In this document: in pieces, positions 16,135 to 23,365 of the stretch
How positions within the stretch are numbered: the first letter of the stretch is position 1
Layout of the letters: every line of letters begins with the position of its first letter
DNA from: Chitinophagaceae bacterium 26-R-25
Lineage (GTDB): Bacteria > Bacteroidota > Bacteroidia > Chitinophagales > Chitinophagaceae
NCBI GenBank assembly: GCA_029906195.1
Contig: JARWSJ010000003.1
Location: forward strand, 62,001-126,000
Length of the DNA: 64,000 bases
Direction: 5' to 3'
Notes under the pieces: model-generated
Database searches by the model: none
What the model saw: only the letters and a program-made list of their open reading frames with translations
Told to the model about the DNA's origin: nothing
Translations under genes and position numbers: made by a program

Positions 16135-18123
16135 CTATTTAGTGCTGTCAGCAGGCGGTAAATTCTTACCAGTGCTGTAAGTAAGCGGAACATTGCTACC
16201 AACTGGAGAAACCCTCAGGTAGCCTTGCATTTCCTGGTGCAGCGCACTACAGAAGTCCGTGCAATAGAATGGCCAGATACCTGATTTTTCAGCAACCCAT
16301 TTCAAGGTTTGTGTTTCACCCGGCATGATGAGCAACTCTGCGTTATTCGCACCTTTTATAGCAAAACCGTGCGGTATATCCCAGTCTTGTTCAAGGTTGG
16401 TAACGTGGAAATAAACCTCATCACCTACTTTAATACCTTCAATATTATCCGGCGTAAAGTGAGAGCGGATACAAGTCATGTATATGTGTACTTTGTTGCC
16501 TTCTCTAACAACTTTTGTATTGCCTTCGCCTTTTGTAGCGTAAGGATTCGCGTTCTCTTCGATCTTGAAGAATTTAACGGAGTTTCCTTTTATAAGATCG
16601 GCAGAAACAGCTTGTGCATAGTGCGGCTCACCAATAGTTGGGTAGTCAAGTATCAGTTGCATTTTGTCGCCGGTGATATCGTACAGCTGTGCACTTTGAG
16701 CCAATTCAGGACCTGTAGGCAAATAGCGGTCTTTTGTAATTTTGTTATACGCAATTACATATTTCGCATTTGGCTTTTTAGTATCGCCACCAGGTATGCA
16801 AAGGTGACCAACAGAATAGTAAGTAGGCACGCGGTCAATTACTTTCAGATCTTTGATGTTCCATTTAACAAGCTCAGAAGAAACGAACATTGAAGTGATC
16901 GCATTTCCTTTACCATCAAACTCTGTGTGCAAAGGTCCAAGACCTGGTTTTTGAACTTCACCATACAATGCCGCGTCATATTTGATAACAGGAATACCAT
17001 CGTATTCGCCATCAAATTGTTTTCCGGCAATGGCGCTTTGAATTTTGCTGAAGCTGAATACAGGAATCAATGCAGCAAGTTTACCACTACCTACAATATA
17101 TTCACCAGTAGGATCGACATCGCAACCATGTGGAGATTTTGGACATGGAATGAAGTAGCAAATGTCTTTAAGATCTTTTGCGCTTAAAACAGTTACTTCA
17201 TTTTTCATTTCAGAAATTGAAGAGTGTGTCTTGTCATCATATGTATTGTGAACATATTTCGCTGGTATCTTTTTTCCTTTGCCGGCTTTCAAATATTCCT
17301 CTGCTTTTTTCCAGTTCACCGCCATGATAAAGTCCTTATCGCGCTGAGAAGCGTTTACTTCAAGCAACGTATTCGCTTGCTCAGTGTTATAGCAGGAGAA
17401 GAAGAACCAACCGCTGGAAGGACCTTTACCTGTATGGCTCAGGTCAAAGTTGATGGCCGGACATTCGATCTGGAATGCGATATCCATTTTACCGGATGTT
17501 TTGTCAACACCTATGAAACTGATATAACCTTTGAAATTCTTTTTATAAGTATTGATAGGCACATCACCATTTACATCATCCGGTGGCACGCTGAAACGTG
17601 TACCAGCAATAACATACTCGGTATTTTCAGTGATAAAAGGAGATGAGTGGTTACCTGCACTGTTTGGCAATTCAATAATTTCAGCAGTGCGGAAGGTTTT
17701 AAGATCAACCCTGGCAACACGTGGAGTGTTGTTGGCGTTTACAAAAACCCAACGACCATCGATCTCCCCATTGGTTTGTGACAGTTCTACGTGGTGCAGA
17801 TCATCCCAAGGCACATTTCCGTGAGTAGTGTTGAGCATTGGCTTGGTTTCTTCGCTGTAGCCCCATCCTTTTTCAGGATCAACTGAAAAAACGGGAATCA
17901 CGCGAAGTAAGCGTCCGCTCGGTAAGCCGTAAACGCTCAACTGACCGGAGAAACCTCCGGAAACAAAGTTGTAAAACTCATCGTATTTTCCGGGAGCCAC
18001 ATATGCTTTCGATGCAGCATCGGAGCTTACGGCAGTAGCGGCATTTTTTGGCTTACAAGCGCTTGCAGAAAGCAATAATGCGGCAGAAGAGATAGCCAGC
18101 AGTTGCTTTGTGGTGGTGATCAT
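16135..18123 (-). CDS. nosZ: Nitrous oxide reductase, clade II type
   Basis: Reduces N2O to N2 in the periplasm. 662 residues: export signal MITTTKQLLAISSAALLLSA followed by SAC, with no twin arginine, so Sec export and perhaps a lipid anchor, as in clade II enzymes. A seven-bladed propeller at about 50-540 carries CuZ ligands within DDLHHVELS, HGCDVDP, GPLHTEFD, HLCIPGG and EPHYAQ. The cupredoxin domain holds CuA: His at about 585 (IPHGFAIKG) and CTDFCSALHQEM with Cys621, Cys625, His629 and Met632. All metal ligands I can check are present, so the enzyme should be active. A cytochrome c gene lies upstream, and nosL, nosD, nosF and nosY downstream. Confidence 0.97.
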   Translation of the reverse strand: MITTTKQLLAISSAALLLSASACKPKNAATAVSSDAASKAYVAPGKYDEFYNFVSGGFSGQLSVYGLPSGRLLRVIPVFSVDPEKGWGYSEETKPMLNTTHGNVPWDDLHHVELSQTNGEIDGRWVFVNANNTPRVARVDLKTFRTAEIIELPNSAGNHSSPFITENTEYVIAGTRFSVPPDDVNGDVPINTYKKNFKGYISFIGVDKTSGKMDIAFQIECPAINFDLSHTGKGPSSGWFFFSCYNTEQANTLLEVNASQRDKDFIMAVNWKKAEEYLKAGKGKKIPAKYVHNTYDDKTHSSISEMKNEVTVLSAKDLKDICYFIPCPKSPHGCDVDPTGEYIVGSGKLAALIPVFSFSKIQSAIAGKQFDGEYDGIPVIKYDAALYGEVQKPGLGPLHTEFDGKGNAITSMFVSSELVKWNIKDLKVIDRVPTYYSVGHLCIPGGDTKKPNAKYVIAYNKITKDRYLPTGPELAQSAQLYDITGDKMQLILDYPTIGEPHYAQAVSADLIKGNSVKFFKIEENANPYATKGEGNTKVVREGNKVHIYMTCIRSHFTPDNIEGIKVGDEVYFHVTNLEQDWDIPHGFAIKGANNAELLIMPGETQTLKWVAEKSGIWPFYCTDFCSALHQEMQGYLRVSPVGSNVPLTYSTGKNLPPADSTK

Positions 18124-18213
18124 AATCTATTAATTGAGGGATTAAATAATTCTATTAGTAAGGTCCTTATAGCCCTTCCCACTAAAACGGGAGGGGTTGG
18201 GGTGAGGTGGCGA

Positions 18214-18693
18214 TTATTTTACGCCATCGTTCTTGCGCATGAATTCATAAACATGTCTTGCATCATCATCTGAAAGATTTTGATTCGGCATACGCACAAG
18301 ACATATTTCAAGCTGCGCCTGAGCTTTAGGATCCTTATTCAGCATCTCATCAGTATTGGTAACAAAGTTCATGATCCACTCAGCAGTGTGGCGGCTTGTA
18401 ACAGCTTTCCAGCCTGGACCAACAAGTTTTTCGTCAGTAGTTTTATGACAGCTTGAACATTTTAGTTGATATACTTTTTCACCTTCATCTGCCATTTTGG
18501 GATCAAGGGTGGCAGCAACATCTACATGTGTAAATTTACCTTCACCTCTTTTCGGGTCGTAAGAAGGATTTTCACTAGCCTTTTTTTCATCGCTGGCGGC
18601 GGTATTGTCTTTGGAAGCAGACTGGTTATTGCCTCCGCAAGCAGCTGCTAGCAGCGCAACGGAGAATGCAACGTAGACAAATGTTTTTTTCAT
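18214..18693 (-). CDS. Cytochrome c lipoprotein, likely electron donor to NosZ
   Basis: Single-haem class I cytochrome c of 159 residues. Lipoprotein signal MKKTFVYVAFSVALLAAACG (Cys19), a Ser/Asn/Lys-rich linker to about 60, then haem motif CSSCH at about 80-84, and a distal Met in VRMPNQNLSD. First gene of the minus-strand nos operon, 90 bases ahead of nosZ. Such cytochromes are typical of clade II nos clusters and probably pass electrons to the CuA site. The short gap to nosZ contains a GGGAGGGGTTGGGGTGAGGT stretch, a G-rich element seen widely in related genomes. Confidence 0.92.
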   Translation of the reverse strand: MKKTFVYVAFSVALLAAACGGNNQSASKDNTAASDEKKASENPSYDPKRGEGKFTHVDVAATLDPKMADEGEKVYQLKCSSCHKTTDEKLVGPGWKAVTSRHTAEWIMNFVTNTDEMLNKDPKAQAQLEICLVRMPNQNLSDDDARHVYEFMRKNDGVK

Positions 18694-18760
18694 ATCAAAT
18701 ATTATTTATGCAAGAATAAACAGCTTGCTATTGCATTTTTATGCGTAGAATCATATTTTT

Positions 18761-18774
18761 GGTCATACTTGACC
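18761..18774. promoter_or_regulatory. Fnr-type operator GGTCA-TACT-TGACC
   Basis: Perfect 5-4-5 palindrome, the spacing of Crp/Fnr-family sites (Fnr itself uses TTGAT-N4-ATCAA). It lies in the divergent promoter region, 68 bases before the cytochrome c ATG and 106 before the Crp/Fnr regulator ATG. Likely bound by that regulator. Confidence 0.55.
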
Positions 18775-18879
18775 CTCGCTTAACAACTGACACAGGAAAG
18801 ATGATTTTTGTCACCTACCCTGTTGCCAAAGATCATACGGTAATAATTTGATTTTGTGTTCTTTCAAACAAATTTTAAC

Positions 18880-19515
18880 ATGATCAACACTAACCTTTTA
18901 CTGTCCCTGGGAGCGTGTTATAGGAAAATTGAAGCGGGTGACTACATTTTTAAAGAAGGAAATCATTGCAACTTTTACCACCAGGTAGAAGAAGGGAAAA
19001 TTAAGCTCGTAAACATAGATGACAGTGGAAAGGAATTCCTGCAGGACATTGCCGAATCAGGAGATTATATTGGCGAAATCCCATTGTTCAATAGCGGCAA
19101 ATATGTAGTTTCAGCCGTAGCCATAACCGACTCCATCGTACTGCGATTATCGAAAGAGAGATTCGAGCAACTTTTAAAAGAAGATCACGAATTAAACGCC
19201 ATGTTCTTTAAAGCAATGGCAGATCGTCTCCAATTCAAAATGCAGATCCTGAAAGAAATCAGCAGTCATGATCCTGAGCATTGTGTAAGCAGCCTTCTTC
19301 AATATCTTGTCTCCTCAAAAAAATGCTATTGCGATAAATGTTCCCTGGTAAAACTTACGAGACAACAGATCGCTGATATGACCGGCCTGCGTGTAGAAAC
19401 CGTCATCAGAACCATCCGCGCCATGCAGGAAAAAGGTTATGTGGCAATAGAAAAGGGGAAAGTTTATTACAATAATATGCGTCCAGTCATAAATGACCGG
19501 TGTATGTCTTCTTAA
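18880..19515 (+). CDS. Crp/Fnr-family regulator of the nos cluster
   Basis: A 211-residue transcription factor, ATG at 18880 (GTG at 18856 would add eight residues). Cyclic-nucleotide-type beta barrel at about 12-115 (YIFKEGNHCNFYHQVEEGKIKL, about 20-41, and GDYIGEIPLF), dimer helix to about 140, and winged helix with LTRQQIADMTGLRVETVIRTIRAM. Cysteines occur at GACYR, NHCNF, EHCVS and in a CYCDKC cluster just before the DNA-binding domain; some could hold a metal or Fe-S cofactor, but classical Fnr ligand spacing is absent. Transcribed away from the nos operon, with a Fnr-type palindrome between them. Most likely controls nos expression in response to oxygen or NO. Confidence 0.88.
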   Translation: MINTNLLLSLGACYRKIEAGDYIFKEGNHCNFYHQVEEGKIKLVNIDDSGKEFLQDIAESGDYIGEIPLFNSGKYVVSAVAITDSIVLRLSKERFEQLLKEDHELNAMFFKAMADRLQFKMQILKEISSHDPEHCVSSLLQYLVSSKKCYCDKCSLVKLTRQQIADMTGLRVETVIRTIRAMQEKGYVAIEKGKVYYNNMRPVINDRCMSS

Positions 19516-19530
19516 TATTGAAAAAAAATA

Positions 19531-20730
19531 ATGTCGTTGTTTTCTAAGTGGATAAGGATTTCTTTTTTTAATCTTCTTATAGTTGCCCTTTGTGGCGTTA
19601 TTCTGCGATATAAAATTGTGTTCTCACTCCCTATCATCGAGCAAAAACATTTATTGCACGCGCATTCTCATTTTGCCTTCACGGGTTGGATAACACAAAC
19701 GATTTTTTGCTTCCTGGTTTTCTTCCTCCAAAAGAAAAATAGCATTGATGCATACGCGAAATACCGGTGGTTGCTGGTTGCAAACCTGCTGTCAGCCTAT
19801 GGCATGTTGATTTCGTTTATCATACAAGGTTATGCGCTGTACTCCATCACATTCTCAACTATATCTATTGCAGTACTTGCAATTTTTGCGGTTTACTATT
19901 GGCGCGACCTTAACCGATATGAAGGAAACACTTTAGCCGCATTCTGTTGCAAAGCGGCGCTCATTTTTGCACAAATATCTTCTTTGGCAACGTTCATGTT
20001 GGCCTGGCTTATGGTAAATAAGTTTGAGGGGCAATACTGGTATGTAGCAGCCATATATTTTTTCCTGCACTTTCAATACAACGGCTGGTTCTTTTTTGGC
20101 TGCCTTGCCATCCTATTCATGATGATCCCTAAAGAGAATTACAACAGCATTCTTGCGAAAAAATTATGCGTTACGCTGGTTGCCTGCTGTGTTCCTGCAT
20201 ATTTGCTTTCGGTAATAACTTTCGCCATCCCCGCTTATGCATACGCGATAGCTACAATTACCGGAATTGTACAATGTGTTGCTTTATTTTGGCTTTTAAT
20301 TGTTATGCGTCCCGCACTGAGCGTGGTTAAGAGCGGTAACAAATGGATATTTAAACTCGTCGCCGCAGCCGTGGCAATAAAATTTCTACTGCAAATGTTT
20401 TCTACAATGCCCGCGCTTTCTATTCTGGCTTTTGGCTCCAGGCCAATTATTGTAGGGTATTTGCACCTCGTGTTGTTGTGTATTGTCTCACTGTTCTTGT
20501 TAGCAGCAGCAAGGAATTATTTGAATTATAATTCTCTTTTCAAATTAGCAACCGCAATCTTCATCATCGGAATAGTTGCCAATGAAGCTGTATTGATGGG
20601 CCAGGGGCTAATGGGCTTTTACGGCATTCCGATGTCTCATGTCATTGAAACACTCTTTGTTATAACAGTAGTGATTTTGGTGGGCATATTGTTGCTAAAT
20701 ATTTCGATGAAAGAAGTGAAGGAACACTGA
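19531..20730 (+). CDS. Twelve-helix His-rich membrane protein, haem-copper-oxidase-like
   Basis: A 399-residue integral membrane protein with about 12 hydrophobic segments. His residues cluster at HLLHAHSHFAFTGW (His40, 43, 45, 47) at the start of helix 2, LHFQYNGWFFFG (His180), YLHLVLL (His312) and PMSHVIETL (His370), all at or in helices. This resembles haem-binding patterns of oxidase subunit I and NnrS families, but the full oxidase signature is not present, so the family is not certain. It begins 15 bases after the Crp/Fnr gene and is probably co-transcribed with it. It may relate to NO or respiratory haem-copper chemistry. Its stop codon lies within an inverted repeat arm. Confidence 0.7.
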   Translation: MSLFSKWIRISFFNLLIVALCGVILRYKIVFSLPIIEQKHLLHAHSHFAFTGWITQTIFCFLVFFLQKKNSIDAYAKYRWLLVANLLSAYGMLISFIIQGYALYSITFSTISIAVLAIFAVYYWRDLNRYEGNTLAAFCCKAALIFAQISSLATFMLAWLMVNKFEGQYWYVAAIYFFLHFQYNGWFFFGCLAILFMMIPKENYNSILAKKLCVTLVACCVPAYLLSVITFAIPAYAYAIATITGIVQCVALFWLLIVMRPALSVVKSGNKWIFKLVAAAVAIKFLLQMFSTMPALSILAFGSRPIIVGYLHLVLLCIVSLFLLAAARNYLNYNSLFKLATAIFIIGIVANEAVLMGQGLMGFYGIPMSHVIETLFVITVVILVGILLLNISMKEVKEH

Positions 20731-20850
20731 TTTTCATGATTGTCATGATTTGTCAAGATCTATTTTTATGTTGGGCTTTCTGCAAAAAGGGCGTGCCTTC
20801 AGTTTCAAATATCAAATCATAACAAATCATGACAATCATGAAAATCAGTG
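20725..20850. repeat. Paired inverted repeat, family I, copy 1, spanning two stop codons
   Basis: Identical 29-base arms (20725-20753 and 20822-20850) that begin CACTGATTTTCATGATTG. CACTGA encodes His-stop of the + strand gene ending at 20730 and, on the other strand, of the minus gene ending at 20845. Core shared with 42191. Confidence 0.85.
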
Positions 20851-21030
20851 CTCCTCTTTGTCTTTCTTTTGTGAAGGATCTTTCTTTCGTCCTGCATCTT
20901 TCAAGGCCTTATCTATCAGCCACTCCAGCTGGCCGTTCACGCTCCTGAAATCATCTGCGGCCCATTTTTCCAATGCGGCAAATGTTTGTGCATCTATCCT
21001 TAAAACAAATGATTTTTTATCTGAACTCAT
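20845..21030 (-). CDS. Arc-type ribbon-helix-helix DNA-binding protein
   Basis: A 61-residue basic protein: short strand KKSFVLRID at 5-13, helix 1 AQTFAALEKWAADD at 14-27, turn, and helix 2 VNGQLEWLIDKALKDAG at 31-47, then a Lys/Asp/Glu tail. That is the strand-helix-helix plan of Arc/MetJ repressors, which bind DNA as dimers through the paired strands. It lies 48 bases after the SPFH gene on the same strand; the two probably form an operon and this protein may repress it (see TTTGATAT repeats at 21958). Confidence 0.8.
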   Translation of the reverse strand: MSSDKKSFVLRIDAQTFAALEKWAADDFRSVNGQLEWLIDKALKDAGRKKDPSQKKDKEEH

Positions 21031-21078
21031 TCCTGCAATAATTAATGCTCAAATATATTTTATCCTCTACGTGCCGGA

Positions 21079-21948
21079 TTATTGATAGAGCGTTCCGGTA
21101 TTTAAAATCGGCTGCGCAGCTTTTTCACCGCAAAGCACCACCATTAAATTGCTTACCATTGCAGCTTTCTTTTCTTCATCAAGTGTAACGATTCCTTTCT
21201 TAGATAATTGCTCAAGCGCCAGTTCCACCATGCCTACAGCACCTTCTACGATCTTTGTTCTTGCTGCAACAATTGCAGTTGCCTGTTGACGTTGTAACAT
21301 TGCGCCTGCAATTTCCGGAGCGTATGCCAGGTGGCTGATACGTGCTTCTTTAATGATAATTCCGGCAGGAGCCAGTCTTTCATTTAACTCAGTTTCTAAC
21401 ATGGCAACAACACGTTCGCCGCCATCACGCAGCGTTATGTTGGCAGTTTCATCTTCCATATTATCATAAGGGCAAGTGCTGGCAAGGTGTCTTACCGCCG
21501 CCTCACTTTGTATTTGAACATACTGTTGATAGTCGGCTACTTCAAAAGTCGCTTTATAAGTATCACTCACCTGCCATACGATCACTGAGGCAATTTCGAT
21601 GGGGTTCCCCATTTTATCATTCACTTTCAATTGCTGACCATTAAGGTTTTGTGATCTCAGGGAAACTCTTGACGAAGTGTAAAAAGGGTTTACCCAAAGC
21701 AACCCGTTTGCCTTTATCGTTCCCACATATTTACCAAAAAATGTACAAACGCAGGATTGGTTAGGGTTGATCACTTTTAAGCCTTTGAGGAAGAAAACGC
21801 TTAAGATGAAAATAATTACACCTACCGCCCCGGCCCCAACGCTATGCAGCGAACCGGCCACTCCAAAAAGATAGATAGAGAAAAGAATGCCTGTAATCCC
21901 TAATATGAGTACCAGAAATCCCGAAACTGGTTTGAATACTTTTTCCAT
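21079..21948 (-). CDS. SPFH/band-7 membrane protein
   Basis: A 289-residue member of the stomatin/prohibitin/flotillin/HflK family. Two hydrophobic segments at about 8-30 and 36-55, then the SPFH domain at about 60-210: VINPNQSCVCTFFGKYVGT, VNDKMGNPIEIASVIVWQV, YDNMEDET and LNERLAPAGIIIKEARISHLAY. The C-terminal helix (MLQRQQATAIVAARTKIVEGA) is the usual oligomerisation region. These proteins scaffold membrane microdomains and proteases. Followed by a ribbon-helix-helix gene. Three TTTGATAT copies and a TTTGATATCAAA palindrome precede the start. Confidence 0.88.
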   Translation of the reverse strand: MEKVFKPVSGFLVLILGITGILFSIYLFGVAGSLHSVGAGAVGVIIFILSVFFLKGLKVINPNQSCVCTFFGKYVGTIKANGLLWVNPFYTSSRVSLRSQNLNGQQLKVNDKMGNPIEIASVIVWQVSDTYKATFEVADYQQYVQIQSEAAVRHLASTCPYDNMEDETANITLRDGGERVVAMLETELNERLAPAGIIIKEARISHLAYAPEIAGAMLQRQQATAIVAARTKIVEGAVGMVELALEQLSKKGIVTLDEEKKAAMVSNLMVVLCGEKAAQPILNTGTLYQ

Positions 21949-21957
21949 AAAAATTAG

Positions 21958-22001
21958 TTTGATATTAATTTGATATCAAAATTATATTACGGATTTGATA
22001 T
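21958..22001. promoter_or_regulatory. Three TTTGATAT repeats upstream of the SPFH gene
   Basis: TTTGATAT at 21958, 21969 and 21994, the middle copy within the palindrome TTTGATATCAAA (21969-21980). The CAAAATTA at 21977 would be a minus-strand -7 element (TAATTTTG). Overlap of repeats and promoter suggests an operator, possibly for the Arc-type protein of the same operon. Confidence 0.5.
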
Positions 22002-22029
22002 TTCTAAATTTTTTCATACCTATTTCGTA

Positions 22030-22111
22030 GAGACGCATGAAAATGCGTCTCTGGTGCGGCACCGAAAATGCGTCCCCGAAACAAGACAGAGACGCATTTT
22101 CATGCGTCTCT
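22030..22111. repeat. Inverted repeat, family J (GAGACGCATGAAAATGCGTCTC)
   Basis: AGAGACGCATGAAAATGCGT at the left and ACGCATTTTCATGCGTCTCT at the right; each arm is itself a palindrome. A terminator for the next minus-strand gene follows at 22124. Confidence 0.7.
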
Positions 22112-22123
22112 GCGGGTAATACC

Positions 22124-22158
22124 AACAAAAAAGGCTACCTCTTACGAGATAGCCTTCA
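22124..22158 (-). terminator. Terminator of the lytic transglycosylase gene
   Basis: AAGGCTA-..-TAGCCTT stem followed on the minus strand by TTTTTTG; starts 20 bases after the stop codon at 22179. Confidence 0.75.
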
Positions 22159-22178
22159 AATATGATCAAAACGTATTC

Positions 22179-23282
22179 TTACATTTTTCTTGCAATAGGC
22201 GCAGATTCATTTGCTGCCACCTTTTCTGTACCGCCACTCAACATCAACTGAACAGATTCGTTTAGGATTTGATACTTGTTCGCGTTGAAGAGATCCATTT
22301 TTTCCTCCGGCAATTTCAGGTCGTAGTTGTTGGAAGTACTAGCCATTACTTTGTCGAAAGCAGGATTGAAGCGGTTAAATTCGGTCAAATCCATGTTTAC
22401 ATATTTTGCAACCACCGTAGAGTTATATTTTCCGGCAACCGTCAGTGTTTTGCAAGTTTGCAATTCGTCAGAAGAGATTTTACGGTTAGCAGCATAAAGC
22501 CCCTGGGTTCCGTAATGTTCTTCAACTTCTGCCTTGGTAAGCGTAGTTAAACCACCCTGACCTTCAAAAATGTAGTGAGTACCAATGAATTTTTTAACGT
22601 GATTTCTGGATTCAGCAGGTAAATAATACTGCAACACCCAAAAATTGTTGCTGTGGCTTTTGCGCATCGCTTTCTGTACGTTACCAGCTCCGCCGTTATA
22701 AGCCGCGATCACCAATAACCAGTCGCCAAAAACAGCGTAAAGGTCCTTTAAATACCTTGCGGCAGCTTTGGTGCTCTTTACATAGTTGGTGCGCTCATCA
22801 TATTTGCGGGATACGCGAAGCCCCAGCGTTCTTGCTGTAGCCGGCATAAACTGCCACGGACCGACAGCTCCGGCCCATGAAACCGCTGTTGACTTCAGGC
22901 GGGATTCAATAACCGCCAGGTATTTCAATTCCGTAGGCAGACCCGCGTCTGCGAGCACCTGATCCATCATGTTGAAGTATGGGAGTGCCCAACCCTTCAT
23001 TTTGGAAAGGTCCTTTCCGTAATCTTCAATGTAATCTTTTACAAATGAAATTGCTTGTGGATTCAAGCGAGGCCCCTGAGTATTTAACCCGAGGTCTGTA
23101 GTGCTTTCGTAAAGGTTGGTGAAGCCTTTGCCATCTTTCTTTGTAGCCGGGCTGTTGTTTAGCAAAACAGCGCTGTCAATAATAGCTGGCTTTAGTTCTT
23201 TTTTTGTTTGGTCCTGCGCAGCAGCCGAATGGGTACAAATGGTGGCAAGCACGTAAGCGCTCAACAATAAAAGTTTTTTCAT
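22179..23282 (-). CDS. Lytic murein transglycosylase, MltD-like
   Basis: Cleaves peptidoglycan glycan strands in the periplasm. 367 residues with signal peptide at 1-22 (ending HSAAAQ), then the SLT domain at about 95-240: YLAVIESRLKSTAVSWAGAV holds the catalytic Glu in IES, followed by GPWQFMPATARTLGL and VIAAYNGGAGNVQKAM. The C-terminal third (KTLTVAGKYNSTVVAKYVNM) resembles a degenerate LysM wall-binding module. Next upstream on the same strand is gatA, 84 bases away. Confidence 0.9.
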   Translation of the reverse strand: MKKLLLLSAYVLATICTHSAAAQDQTKKELKPAIIDSAVLLNNSPATKKDGKGFTNLYESTTDLGLNTQGPRLNPQAISFVKDYIEDYGKDLSKMKGWALPYFNMMDQVLADAGLPTELKYLAVIESRLKSTAVSWAGAVGPWQFMPATARTLGLRVSRKYDERTNYVKSTKAAARYLKDLYAVFGDWLLVIAAYNGGAGNVQKAMRKSHSNNFWVLQYYLPAESRNHVKKFIGTHYIFEGQGGLTTLTKAEVEEHYGTQGLYAANRKISSDELQTCKTLTVAGKYNSTVVAKYVNMDLTEFNRFNPAFDKVMASTSNNYDLKLPEEKMDLFNANKYQILNESVQLMLSGGTEKVAANESAPIARKM

Positions 23283-23365
23283 TACTTCCTTTTTTAGTTT
23301 TCACAATACCGTATAGCTTCAATCAAGGGTAAACCAGGCCAGTAAATGGTACATTTTCAACAACC

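Noticed and set aside
16309-16893. 194-codon open frame on the plus strand
   Set aside because: Antisense to nosZ across its conserved cupredoxin end; a codon-bias shadow.
20750-21085. 111-codon plus-strand frame
   Set aside because: Made of the family I repeat and antisense of the Arc-type gene.
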